A DNA stretch of 64,000 nucleotides, taken from NCBI GenBank assembly GCA_022747635.1, contig JAKTNV010000005.1, positions 84,502,469-84,566,468 on the forward strand, read 5' to 3'. The translations under genes were made by a program, and so were the position numbers. The notes under the pieces are model-generated. The model made no database searches, was not told the DNA's origin, and saw only the letters and a program-made list of their open reading frames with translations. The first letter of the stretch is position 1. The number at the start of each line of letters is the position of its first letter. Shown piece by piece: positions 31,906 to 44,097 of this stretch. Source of the DNA: Hetaerina americana. Lineage: Eukaryota; Arthropoda; Insecta; Odonata; Calopterygidae.

Positions 31906-32760
31906 GAAATTCTCAGGCAACTTTGTGAATTAATGTGCAGGTAACTCGAACTTATTGATTCACACTTAATTATTATTTTTACCAATATGATACAAGTTTC
32001 GACATAACCACCTAGTTTAAACCTGAAGATGAGAAAAAGTGTCGACTTCTAGGTCGTATTAATAAATATCACTAATTTGGAGAAGTGTTTTTCATGTCGT
32101 ACGAAACAGCGCTCTGTGTTAGGAATGCTTAACGCGCGATGGTGAAGATAAAAATGATAAGTGCCAACGGCGGCTGGCGGTCGTCACATCCCGTACCAAA
32201 CCCAACCATCGACTTGACGACTAATCTTCAAGAATGGGTGCCTAATAATCACTCCCCTCACGTAATCTATTAAGAGATTGCCGACGAAAGATCCCGAGAG
32301 TGAATGAGTCCCCGGAAGGAGTGAGATAAACCTCCGAAGGTCGGACGCAGGTGCGTCCTTGTTCGTGGCCCGGATCGGGAAATGGGTTAATGTCGCCCCT
32401 AATTGCATCCGCCGCCCTCCGCCCTGCTACTGGAGAAATTATTTAGTGCTGTTTCAGAAGGAGCCAACTTCGAAATGTTTCTTATCTCGCTCCTGACCTC
32501 CTCTTCCTCCGCTACGCCGGGAGATACGTAGATCTCCATCGTGACACGCTGAGGAGAGTGACGCGGAGAGACCGTGATCTCCTCACGCCGCACTGCCCCC
32601 CACGGAGTGCAGGGACGCCAAAATAGAGACCAAGGTCTAAGATGTTCTGATGCGACCACCACATTATTGTCTTCGTGCTGTTGCCCGTTTTACGATCAAA
32701 GTTAAAGACAGCACTTCCCAAATGCCTACTGCATAAGGAATACCGAAATGGCACATTAGT
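31906..32760. other. Unrecognised spacer with GC-rich patch
   Basis: Contains a CCTGAAGATGAG...TGTCGAC motif at about 32021-32048, reminiscent of structured retroelement ends, and a CpG-containing GC-rich patch at 32320-32660. Frames in the latter (up to 134 codons minus, overlapping LINE-A sequence) carry no motif. Confidence 0.3.
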
Positions 32761-32761
32761 G

Positions 32762-33493
32762 TGTAAGGAATGCACTTGGCAATTAGAATTAAACTTAAAA
32801 AAGTATGTAGTTATAAATTTTAGGAAAACTATAAATTCCCTCCCGAACGTCATCTGCATTGGGAACACCGAAATGGAATGCGTAGACTCGATTGAATAAC
32901 GAGGCGTTACCCTCACTCAAGATCTCTCCTGGGTGAAACTCATACGGGAATATGTTGACAAGCTAACAAGAAATTAAGATTTATTAGATGAGTACTGGGG
33001 AAATTTTATTTTTCGCTGGTTAGGCCTCATTTAGAATACGCTGCCAGTATATGAGATCCTTATGAAGTTGGATTAATATCCGAATTAGATCGCGTGTTGC
33101 GTAGAGGAGCTATATTTGCAAAATCTATTTATGATAAACTCAGAAGGGTTTCCAAAATATTAGAACAACTAGGCTGGGAATCACTCACGGAGCGAAGTTT
33201 AAATAACATTAAATGTCTAACATGAATTGGAAGGACTTTTGTTGAGCAATATTGTTGATAATATATCATTATCCCCATCATAAAAAGGTAGGGGAGATCA
33301 TGTGATTGAAATTATAGAGATCAATTGTAGAAAGTATGCATTTTAGAATGTCATTTTCCCCACGAAGAGTAAGGGATCAGAATAACGTTGTCCGACCGCG
33401 CTAATGGGGTGGGAAGTTTTTGTGGTCAAAAGTAGTCAGGGATGTATGTAACCAACCCCTGCCACACACCCTCGCGGTGGCTTTCAGGGGACT
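32762..33493 (+). mobile_element. LINE-A, RT C-terminus to 3' tail
   Basis: Plus strand: 'LELNLKKYVVINFRKTINSL', 'PNVICIGNTEMECVDSIE', then after a stop 'GVTLTQDLSWVKLIREYVDK', an 'RPHLEYAASI' block, 'AKSIYDKL', 'ILEQLGWESLTERSL', and the tail to CTGCCACACACCCTCGCGGTGG. An (ATA)n run follows at 33501. Multiple stops and frameshifts. Confidence 0.8.
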
Positions 33494-36040
33494 ATGCAAC
33501 AATAATAATAATAACACAAGATATTTCTACTGTCTGTTAAAATATGGGCCTCTGCAAAGGGAGGTACTGAGGGACCATCTCCTCACACGGTCAATTCTTG
33601 AATACTTAGTTTTTTTTCAGAAATCCCTCATCTCCCGTGGTGAAAGAGGTTCTCTTATCTGTCCTGTACAGAACAAGGCGCGAGCGCCGACAACATATTA
33701 TCCTGTACGTCGCGTAGAGGGTTTGTAGCAAGGGTTATAAGATCAACAGTCGTCATACGTTAATGTCAATTTTTATTAATAGCACTCCGTATCATGTTAT
33801 TTTCGGGAATTACGGATTTGTCACGCTCTGGTTTTCTCTGTTTTGATCTCGATTCAGTCGAGGGTGTAATAGGTTTCCATCCATATTTCGTCCGTTTGTC
33901 GGTCAATTCCTATATTCTAGTGTCTCTTTGGTCTGGCCTACCAATGCAAAGCGACGTTAGGGTATTTTCCTCTCTAACAACGCTACAAATTTATTGATTC
34001 GTGTTTATGTAATTATTTAAGTAATTTTCGCTCCCTCAGCGTTTCCTAGAACAATATGTTGTTATCAATTAAATGCAATTTGTTCAATGAGCATGTGTTG
34101 CTTTCCGTTCGATCGTCAACGTTTCCTCGAGAATCGGATGACCCCTTTCATATCCTGTTTAATTCCGAAGATGTGTCCTCCAGGTCAGGGTCACGAATCC
34201 AAAGGTCGAAGCAATGCGATATTCTGTATTTCGATGGTGCTCTGAGATTAATTGGAAGACCCAGGTGTCTCAGTGAAGGGCACTGGATTCCCTCCCCCGC
34301 CAATATTTTTCAAGGGACCGAAAGAAAAGAAAGTGAAGGCGCCATGTTCAACGATAATCTTAACCTTATCAATCTCAATTAACGCTCATGATGAGTACTG
34401 AGGTTTTACTTTGTGGAGTTTCGAAAAGAATAAATTTTTGTAGATTGAAATAAGCTATGAGCAGACAAAAGGCAAAGACTGAAGAAGCGATATAAGAACG
34501 ATCATATTTCTTTGACCACGCAGGAAGTAAGACGATGGTTATTATTTCGGGGCAATTGAGAGTTTCAAAATGCAGGGTGATTCTTGGGGTGGAGAGAGAA
34601 AGTGTATACATAATGAACAGACAAGATTAGCACACTGTGTATAAAGACTTCATCATATCTCCCTTTGCATCTGCGTCTTGTCTTGCCTTCGTGTCGCCGT
34701 GCTTGAGACACACCTGTCGTTAATTATGGCATTGAGGGCGAACGCCAACTGAAAGGAAGGAGCAGCGTTGTTTTTTTTGTTTAACAACGCCGTCGCTTTA
34801 CTTGACCTTGGTTTTATTGTGATTTCCCTGAGATATCTATCTATCGACGCGATTAATATGTGAGCACTTCCATAATTCAATTACAAACTAACTTCAATAT
34901 ACATTCTTAATAATTACTTTCTGCTTCGTGCCGATGTGGATAACGAAATTATGAATTATATTATTCTCGAAGTTTTCTACTACGGTCTCACCCCTTAAAA
35001 CTTTATGGAACGCTTCAGAAATCTTCATAAAACCTTGAAGATCGTGAATTCAGGGAACCAAAGAATTGTAATACGTCCACCAAGCAACGGCGCAGTAATT
35101 TTAAAATTGTCGATGCACTTCAGCTTGCTCTTTGATTTTCTTACGAATTGAAATAACTTAATTTACTACGTACTGAAGTTACTGGCATGTAACGTATGCA
35201 TCATTACATTTTTCATACGTAATCCTCACTTAAAACCAAACTATCTGCATAAGGAAATGCCTTTTCATACGGAATTAGACGGAACAACACACAGAAATTT
35301 GAGATCCGATGGAATAGTAAGCGCTGAGGAATTCTTTGTTGAAAGCAAAGATAAGAGTCTTAGATAAGGGAACACCGTCCAAATAAAACCTGGCAGCACA
35401 GTGTCAGTGGAGGATTGAAGAGAGGTGTTAAAAAGGTAAGGTAAACGATGTCTTATTTTGGAAGATGTTCAACTAATGGGAAGTCCTTCCACAAAAGAGC
35501 ATATACATTTGTCACGGTATCATCTTGATTAAAATGGAATTGAAGGTGAGTTATCGAGAAGATATCCGTTTAAGCATTGCTCCACATTCACCACCGAATT
35601 GTGTCAAAGAATTGAGTAATGGCAAATTCGCATATGGTTCCTATTACAATTGAACTTGGCTAGACGAAAAGTAGCGAAGGGGATAATTCTTGAAATCTTC
35701 TTCCGTCCTGCTTATAAGTAATTCTTCTTCGTTGGTGGAATTGTAATTAGACTTGTTTCCCTTTATCTGTCTGAAACTCTCCTCCATCTTCAGTCACTTC
35801 TCTCCATCTGAGATCCCTATACTATCTGTTTACCATTCCAATCCTCCTCCTTCCTCCTTTCCCTTCAACTTTTCCTTCAGTTATCCTCAGCTGAATACAA
35901 CTCCCCCCCCCCCCGCACCAATATGTCCTCTCCTTCTTCATCATCTTCAACACCTTGACAAACCCAGTGTCATTTTTCTCTTCGTCGTTCCTTTTCGAAC
36001 CCCATGGAGCGTGTGAAATTAACACATGATAGTAATGGGG
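33494..36040. other. Unrecognised region
   Basis: No named element. Includes a poly-C run (35906-35918) within a minus-strand frame ending in '-ITEGKVEGKGGRRRIGMV' (35822-36025), which might be a very degraded LINE C-terminus but is too weak to call. Confidence 0.3.
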
Positions 36041-36047
36041 AGGGAGT

Positions 36048-36216
36048 TTAAATATGGAACTAATAGATTTAAGATGTCATTTTTCCCACGAACGATAAAG
36101 GATCAGAATAACGCTTTCTGACCCCACTAGGAGGGGAAAAGTATTTTGGGTCAAAATTATACAGGTGTGCAATCACCCCCTGCCACAAACCCAGCGATAT
36201 CTTACAGGATACTAGG
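36048..36216 (+). mobile_element. LINE-A 3' tail
   Basis: From TAATAGATTTAAGATGTCAT through TTTTTCCCACGAACGATAA (coding end, 'DRFKMSFFPRTI' equivalent), GGATCAGAATAACGCTTTCT, to ACCCCCTGCCACAAACCCAG. Same order as the tails at 12900-13012 and 58260-58394. Followed by an (AAT)n-rich stretch. Confidence 0.75.
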
Positions 36217-36239
36217 TAATAAATAATAATAATTAAAAA

Positions 36240-36425
36240 ATGAGGTGTGTGATTTCCTGGTTTCCAGATGTACCTGGAACACTATAGGCTGCGAGGGGAA
36301 GGAATTTTCCACTCCCTAATTACTCATGATGCGTGAATTTCACGCATTGACGGTAAGGGTTAGTGCTTCACCTATCGAGCCAACCTCAGTGCTGATTACT
36401 GTGTTTTTGGTGCCTGAGTAATTTA
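36240..36425 (+). mobile_element. tRNA-SINE, diverged 3' part
   Basis: TTTCCAGATGTACCTGGAAC, GATGCGTGAATTTCACGC, GTAAGGGTTAGTGCTTCACC, GCTGATTACTGTG line up with the body and 3' end of the SINE, but at clearly lower identity than the four good copies. The tRNA-like head is missing. Confidence 0.55.
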
Positions 36426-37142
36426 CCGCCAGTTAACTTGTGAACTAACCCCGTGCATAATTATCGTAGAGCGATTAATGATGGTGATTTGTCGGCCATA
36501 GAGAATATTCTGAGAGACTGTGGAAAATGAGAGAGATAAGTGAGATACTATTTGTTTGAGAAGGTTTTGGCCTCCTAATTGCTTCTCCGTGAATGTTATC
36601 TGGCAAATCGTGAATTTATGAGAACCTCAGTGAAGCAGTGTGCCTTGAAAAATAACTTTTCGTATACATTAACTTTGCTTATGCTATTAACGTCTTTATT
36701 ATCATTGCGTTAACGTGGTCATCCCGTCGCGTATGTCGCAATGCTTGTGTTAAATTATAAATAGCAAGTTTTAAAATGTTAAATACTCTATATTGGGATA
36801 TTTTGGTTGAAATTTGTTAAGATTTCAAGACATTTCGAATTTTTTTGGTAGATCCTCATTTCTGGAATCGTATTTACGAAAGAACGAGGATACCGCGTTT
36901 CTCTTTCTTATTTTTAGAGGCATCCCGATCCCTTCTACTTGAGGTACTGTGTGGAGAGCACTTTGAGTGAGTACGCCGTCCGTCGGATGGGACTTTAAGA
37001 AGCGGACCCCTTGGCGCCTTTCGTTAAGAGTAGGCTAATGCCAACGTCGGGTATCTCTCCTCCGTTCATTCTTTCCCGTCCATCCCTATGGCGCAAATAA
37101 CCTCAACTGTCGGTTGTCTCCCCTAAAAACTACTAATTGGAG

Positions 37143-37275
37143 AGTACATCTACATCAATACCAAGCGAGCTGTCAAAAAGGCGTGTGGCAGGGGGGGCAG
37201 CACCAGGAGGAGAGGGTAAGGGGTGAAGGGGTTAGGGTTTTAAAAATAGGTGGGAAAAGGTGGGGGGAACCAAAA
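37143..37275 (-). mobile_element. LINE-E 3' tail, diverged
   Basis: ACATCTACATCAATACCAAG, CGTGTGGCAGGGGGGGCAGC, ACCAGGAGGAGAGGGTAAGG, GTTTTAAAAATAGGTGGGA, in the order of the other LINE-E tails, truncated near a (TA)n tract. Confidence 0.5.
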
Positions 37276-37279
37276 AAGA

Positions 37280-37318
37280 TATATACATATACATTTTCAT
37301 GTATGTATATATATATAT

Positions 37319-37400
<82 letters not shown>
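37280..37400. repeat. (TA)n microsatellite with interruptions
   Basis: TATACATATACATTTTCATG leads into long TA runs (37303-37400) with two TAAATA interruptions near 37332 and 37359. Confidence 0.93.
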
Positions 37401-37403
<3 letters not shown>

Positions 37404-40165
37404 TAAAGGTGGATTGACGCTGATGGTCGTGAAATAGAAAAGGGAAAGTTAGGCAGGAGAGGTAGAGGGAATAAAAGAAAATAGGAGGGTAAATAGATCG
37501 AAAAATGAAGGACAAATAGATGCTGGAGATACTGAGACTCTATGGGTTGCTGAAGAGTATAAAATAGAAGATAAAATGATGGGAAAATGAGCTAAGAGGG
37601 AAGATAATAAACTTTCATTTCAGATGGAATTAATGGAAATTGCCTATTTAAAAAACTATAGAACGAGCCACTGTTATATTGATTTCAGGGATATTTTGTG
37701 ACACGTTAGTCGCATTAGAAACACAGTAGTGTGTGAAGTGCCTGGTTTAATTGAAAATCTACCCTAATCCATTGGATGTATTAGTGCTAATTATAATGTG
37801 GGTTCTCACCTGCCCAACCCCGCACATCGCATCTCTCCGTCTGTACCTTTTCGAATACCCATAGAGCAGAATTGAACAACTTGAGCCTCGGTCGGCAATC
37901 AACTTTAATGCTTCGAGAAAAAACTGTGAAATAATTAAATATTTTAGAAGCTCCATGGCCATGTTTTCTTGTTTAACTCTTAATTCTAGCAACTCAATCT
38001 TTCAGTTAATTTCCCAAAGTAACAAAACCAACTTTCATCCTGTAACTTTGTGTAGTCGTCTCCTTTTTGAAGAAAAATTATAATTTCGTTGATTAACCGA
38101 AATTTTTGAAGATATCTCCTCATTCTAGTCTGCATTAAATTCTCTGTATGTTCTGTATGATAGTAATTTTCTATCTTCATGTTTTTAGTGGGAAAGGCGT
38201 CTTTTTTTCAGAGTTTTCTCCCTCATCGAATTAGAAATTCTAAAATAAAAAGTCATATTTGTTTCTGTAATTATCCATCCACCGTCCAGAACTCGTTGGT
38301 GAGTGTTGCAATAATGATTCAAGGTATTTGGTAATTCATCATATTTCTATCATAATACAATGAAGACTTTTTATATTTCATATCACTGATTTTATTCCAT
38401 TCGCGGTATTTGGCACTAAGTTATAAAATAGTCATTTTATTTCAGAAAAGTAACCTTTGAAAGCATTTTCAAATGTCCACACGATTCTTTTTTCATTCTC
38501 TTTCAGTTCTCTACTCAAAATATAAATGGAAACAAGACCTTAAGCTGTGTTATACATGCATTTGTGGAACCATCAACTTGCAGCAAAAAACATTCGCATT
38601 TATGAGGCACTGTTCAGTTTTTCTGTTATATTTGCACTTATCTTCTCAATTCCCATGCTCATAATACTTGGCCATAATATTTACCGTCCAGGTAAACACT
38701 ATTGTATTTAATTACAGTAAAACCTTAAAAAAAGTAAGTTCTTCAAAAACAGATTTAATTTTACTTTTGTTTTTGAAGTCATCAAAATCCGAAATATCCT
38801 GAATGTATTCCTACAGGAAATCGCCGCCTTCAAAAGATTTGGCTATTCTCGCTAAAAAGAAAGCTTGATTTGAATAAGACATCTTGTCTCTTTTTGATTT
38901 CTATAAAAATTTGGTAGTCTGCTTTTGCTTTGTCGTTACTTACCATAGACAGCAGGTCGTTGACTTTGAATTTCCTCCCATCTGTTCCAGAGGGGAAATA
39001 GTAATTTTATTCTCTACAGAAAGGCAGAAAGGTTCTTTTCAAATTTCCTTTCTTAGCTGCTACGGCTATTGAGGAATTTCAAATGAGGCAGCAGCCTCCC
39101 TTCTTCATGCATACAACAGAGAGGTAATATGCAAGGCCTCGTTCTTTTACGAAAGTAATGCTTTTTTGATTTTTTTAAAGCACTCATTTAAGAGCGAGGA
39201 AAAAGTATTTTCAATAAAAGCAAATTTATGGTACACCTCAGTTTTATTTTCAGTCCGCCATAGTAATTTATTTCATTCTTCTGAATGTTTAATAGTTTCA
39301 GGAAAACTAGATTCACATGAAAGAATTTCGTTTAAATGACGAGACGAAGTTCACTGACGATCACTGAAGTCAAAAGAAAAAATGAAAGGAAGTCCTTTTA
39401 GTAAATGTTGCTAAACTAAAATTCATAGACAGATGTGAAAAAGGATAATGCGAAAAATGTTGCAAAATGTGTACTGGCATCGTACTCAACAGCGAAAGAA
39501 CTAGACCGTTTTGATTCCTGTAAAACGTTGACAGAATATTCTGAGACGGAAAACTGAAAGTACCACAAATACAAATAACTTTGGCCAGCATCTATTGACT
39601 GCCTGAACATGAGGATATTTCATTCAAAGTGACAGAAAAATTTTGAAATTTTGCAAAAAGGGAGGCGTGCGACCGGTGGACAAGAATTCAGGGTCTAATT
39701 TTTCTCCTGAAGTGCCGTGCCGAGTAAACATTGTGGCCTTCCGGTGGGTTCATCCACTGCCAATCTTAATTTCAGTAGGGAGTCAAATTATTAAGAACTG
39801 TTTGATGCATAGATAGATGGATAGATACTCGAAATTGTGAGACCCTAGTACTGGCCCACGCAAGAAGACACCAACAAAGAATGCGTGAAGGTGTGAAAAA
39901 CTGCAAGTTAATTAAAAAAAAGTACAATAAATGCATATATAACAGTGTGAGGTGCAGTATAAATCAATACGGTGATGCATATACAATACGATGTACAATC
40001 GAGTAGACTTTTGCGGATTGGGTACATCGGGTGCACACACAGTAGAAAGAATTAGCAGGACATGAAAAATCCCTAGAATGGTCGTACGATCGATTGAAAA
40101 CTCATTTGCGATAGACAACTCAGTCGAGTTTGTTGTCTCAGGTGTAACTTTATGGAATATACATA
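37401..40165. other. AT-rich region, nothing recognised
   Basis: 2.7 kb of AT-rich DNA without a recognisable element. Frames of 60-99 codons (for example 38473-38664 +, 38884-39072 +) have no motif. A GATAGATGGATAGATA stretch sits at 39814. Confidence 0.4.
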
Positions 40166-40170
40166 ACATA

Positions 40171-40285
40171 TTGAAATGTAATGAAATAATTGACTTTGTA
40201 ATTCCACACACTTTATTTTACCTGGGTCGTGTTTTTAAAATAAAGTGTGTGGAATTACAAAGTCAATCATTTCATTACATTTCAA
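40171..40285. repeat. Inverted repeat, 50-bp arms
   Basis: Arms 40171-40220 and 40236-40285 are complementary with a single mismatch, and the loop is 15 bases (CCTGGGTCGTGTTTT). Left arm begins TTGAAATGTAATGAAATAAT. No related copy noticed elsewhere in the window. Confidence 0.93.
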
Positions 40286-40525
40286 CTCAGTGGAGCTTGA
40301 TTTGTTAGTGACATTGAGTCTATTTCATACAGATGACATATTAAACCTTATAAAAGTGTTTCATCATGCATCACATCTGCTCTTCCGTTTTATAAAACAG
40401 GTGCCTCATAGTCATTGTGATTAACACTCTTCTCTGAACACGTTCCTCCTCAATCCCTCTGCCGCAGACAATATTAAACTTATGGTGCCATCGTTTCGAA
40501 TGTCACCTGCCTTATCTTTGTTTTT

Positions 40526-40905
40526 GGAATGATTTTTACACTTTTAAATTGTTGCATTTAAATGCATATTAGTGGATTAATCCATTATAAACTACTGTTG
40601 CGACATCTCCCGGAGTTTCTTGGAGTACACATGTCGGTGAACCTACGAGTTTACACCAGATGTCTACGCAGCGTTTAATCTTGTCCCCGCTTTTAATTTG
40701 AATGAATTTACTATTTCTATTTTGACTTGGATTTCTTACTATTATGGTTCCTGATTTTCCGAGGAAAGAACGAATGCATATAACTATCTGTACTGGAGTC
40801 TATCTCCCTTATCTTATATTTGCTGTATAGTCTGTCCAATCAGTGTGGAGCATTGATAATTTCCTTTGTGTGAATTAATGGGTTTGACTAAAATCCTGTA
40901 GCTAT
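40526..40905 (-). mobile_element. LINE-C fragment (minus)
   Basis: Minus strand: 'DRLYSKYKIREIDSSTDSYM' then 'HSFFPRKIRNHNSKKSKSK' (about 40820-40700), the CR1-like C-terminal 'LFPRxIRNHN' ending. The stretch 40643-40880 aligns with 48940-49180. The left 100 bp (40526-40623) recur as the reverse complement at 8472-8568 and probably belong to its 3' untranslated part. Confidence 0.62.
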
Positions 40906-43440
40906 TATTTCAAAAGCCAATAATAGTCGCATTAAGAAATAAAAGGTGCGTTACACGGATACTTTGGTAGAAAACCAAGGTTTCATAAACTCTGAATCTA
41001 CGTAGCGTCAAGGTGTGTGGACATTTTGTATTATATATCATTAACATCGAATTCAGATTTTTTTTCAGAATGTGGCGTCAGGTAGTCCAAATGATGAGGA
41101 TTGTGTTTCATTTTAAAATCAGCGTCCATTAATTTACAGAAACTATTTTTAAACGAAATCATGTTTTTTCATTTTACAAGTCGATGAGCAACAACCGCTG
41201 AAGAACGAAAAGCTCCCAATTTTAATGCCCACGTCCCACAAATCACTAGGCGTTTAGAATTTTGTTTCGCTTTTTCAGAATACATTAGATGCATAAAAAG
41301 ACGTCCCAGAATTTCCTTGGCTGCGGTAAATAATTAATGAAATTAAACAGAAACAACCCCCTGTTACCCCTGGTAATCGCTTCAAGCATCTTTCTGCTTG
41401 AGATGGGTCCCTGGATGGTGCGGGGCGGGGTTAATGGCGGGAAACGCTGGTCAGGTATTCAATTCGTAAATGGAAATCTGTGTCTTCAATCACCAAAGTT
41501 GATATTCGCCCGGGCAATCTGTCGCAAAACTTTGTTACACTTCCAGTTCGAATATTTTGACTCTTTGAGCGTCAGAACTTTCAAAACCCTTTGAATAACG
41601 GGAGGAAGGGCGTTTGATTGTCTTTTCCAGGAAGGAGGTAATTACGGTAATCCTGTCCATCGCGGTGCCGACTCAAGTGCTCCGAGAAAATTGGTGATTA
41701 GCCATTACGCCGCGGCGTCCGGTTGTGACTCAACTGAAATATAAGAAAAACGATTCCGAGGAATAGGCACAACTAATAATTACTATAACCGCACGTCTAT
41801 TGGCCTAATAGGTTAATTTGATGTGCATATTTCCGCAAAGCAGTTAATTCCCCTATGTATGACGCATAGGGATGATTGTATAGATATATAGAAACACTGT
41901 CAGGGTGTGTCAGAAATCTTGATTCAATATTATCGATGCAATGCCTTATTTACATTTAATTAGAAGATTAGATATCAATAAAAACACTCATAACTCATCA
42001 GGTTGTTGGAGTACATTACTTTATTTCATTTTTAAAGATTTTACATAGCAGTGCGTACACATATATAGTGTTGGTATGATAAATAAAGCCATTGAGTGGC
42101 TAAGGCCTCGTGCCGCGTATATAAGAGGTATAAGAGTGCATAACGTTTTGTTTCAACATGAAAATTTAATCTTCTCTTCTTAATCTGCATCCCGCACGCC
42201 AATTAAAGTCTAACGGGTGTGAGTTAAAAAACAGACAGTGTATTTTCCACTTTGCAAGTATACTATGTATCTAAGTTAATTTTTTTTAAATACGAAAGAT
42301 GTGCACATCAAGTAAAATATCGAGACTGCGAGATTGATATTATGAATAATCAAAAAAAAAATTCGATTCGATAATTATAAAAGGATTATTGTATGAAAAA
42401 TATCGATAAATATTTGTAATAAATTATACCAACATATATCGTCCATCCTTAAGGACGAATGGTTACATACAGTCCCAATATTTCTTCTCTCCGTTATTTA
42501 AATTTCACTCTCCCCTCTTCTCATTCGACTCCCTGCCGCTGCGCCAAGGATTTTATAGAGGACTCTGCGTCGTGTTGGAAGATCCGAAGGAACGGGATAA
42601 GAAAGGTACAACTTTAGAATCGATCAACAAAGGACATAGATGATGAAAGTTGAAGCTAATGGGATGGCAATTGTTTGTTAAAATTTTGAGGTTAAAGGTG
42701 GAGGTGGAAAGGTATAAAAGTCGAGTTACACGGAGGTGATATGATGACTGGAGAAGGGGAAGTGTGTTGCTAATAAGAATGTAAATGGTTAAGGAAGCAT
42801 TCGTCTCAGGAAGTAATCGTTACTTACGTGATGCCTTCGATTAATAGAGAGAATCAACATTCTTTTAATTTCTTGCATTACCCACGAAACAATGTCATCG
42901 GTAAGCGCTATCACAGTCACAAAACTTATCGGGCATTCTCCGGAGGTTTTAATTTTAAATCATATATAATTAAATAATACCAGCTTGCATTAAAAGAGGA
43001 CAAATTTCCCTTTAAGCACTCATAAAGATGTTTTCCAATGATACCCTAATTAGAGGAAAATAATTTGTTCTTCAAGTTTAAAAGGTACAACACAAAAAGT
43101 ACACGTACGAGGATGGTCTGAAAACGACTAACGACCTTAAAAATTTCGGAAAATTTCAGAAAAAATGTCCTGCATCTTTGTTATGTCGGAAACTTTTGAG
43201 ACCACCCGTGTATTTCAATAATAACATATTAGATTATGTATCTCTCGCATTGTAAGATATTAGGGAATTTTGTGAATTTTGGACTTTAGAAGTGTGGTAG
43301 TTTCTGGGCCCTTCAAAGATCTTCCTGGTAGATGATGTTCTATATGAATCTTTCTTGAGCGTTTTAGCTTTTTATTTTTTGTATTCTACCGTTGAAGTTT
43401 GGTTGAGTTAAGCAGACTGAACACCACTCCATTTCTTACC
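40906..43440. other. Unrecognised region
   Basis: Mostly AT-rich. An 85-codon frame at 41337-41594 (+) has a hydrophobic start ('LLPLVIASSIFLLEM') but no recognisable family and no supporting context. Long AT-rich stretches at 41900-42460 and 42950-43280. Confidence 0.33.
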
Positions 43441-43449
43441 ATTGCACAT

Positions 43450-43920
43450 GAATACACAACCAGAAACCCCACATTAATATAAACCCTCATTCAATTCCAC
43501 CCACTTCCTTCCTCCCTTCACTCCGTCCACAACACCTATTCTCTTTTCCCACCACTTCCTGGCTTGCCAAACGCTTTCTCTTCTATCGCAGGCCTCAACA
43601 TCCCTTTTTCAATCAAAATTCTCTGCATTGATCCTTTTTGCCTCCTTTGGTTTTTTTCTCCAAACAACTCTCATCTCCCCTTCATCGCCATGCCCAACGT
43701 TCCCCGGTTGTTTTCCGTTTTGTCCACTTCACGTTTTCCCTCTTTCTCCGCACCCACATTTCAAAAACCTCCTGTCCCAACCTATAGTCTTGTTTCAACG
43801 ACCATGTTTCCAAGTAGTACAAATCCACGCTAAATACTAACGTTTTAGCGATTATTTTACTAACATCCGTACTCAACATCCCTGTCATTAACTCTCTCTT
43901 CCTTATGAAAGCGTCTTTCC
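43450..43920 (-). mobile_element. LINE-D fragment (minus)
   Basis: Minus strand: a decayed 'VNDRDVEYGC' start, 'LVFSVDLYYLETWSLKQDYR' (43855-43790), 'EVFEMWVRRKRENVKWTKRK' (43775-43720), then C-terminal basic sequence toward 43450. It corresponds to the RT-distal region of LINE-D. Confidence 0.65.
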
Positions 43921-43924
43921 CTTA

Positions 43925-43985
43925 AACAATGCCACACACCTTTTTTGTGGGTCGTGGAGTGTTTATATAGGTTTAGATGTAGAAA
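43925..43985 (+). mobile_element. LINE 3' tail fragment
   Basis: ATGCCACACACCTTTTTTGT, GGGTCGTGGAGTGTTTATA, TAGGTTTAGATGTAG: the terminal module in plus orientation, immediately after the truncated 5' side of the minus-strand LINE-D piece. Confidence 0.5.
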
Positions 43986-44097
43986 TCTTCTTTTTACAGC
44001 CGTTCTGTATTGACCATTTTGGTTGGAAGCTCCTCAGAGAAATGTAAGCTGTTCCACCGGCTCAAGGTTTTGCTTAACTATTTAAACGTTTAACTTA

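Noticed and set aside
32013..32065. A third hammerhead-like element (CCTGAAGATGAG ... TGTCGAC)
   Set aside because: The order of pieces is suggestive but the stem is too weak and the GAAA part is missing, so it was not listed as a repeat unit.
35822..36025. LINE-D C-terminus on the minus strand ('KVEGKGGRRRIGMV')
   Set aside because: Only a short basic stretch resembles it and the flanking blocks are absent; composition could explain it.
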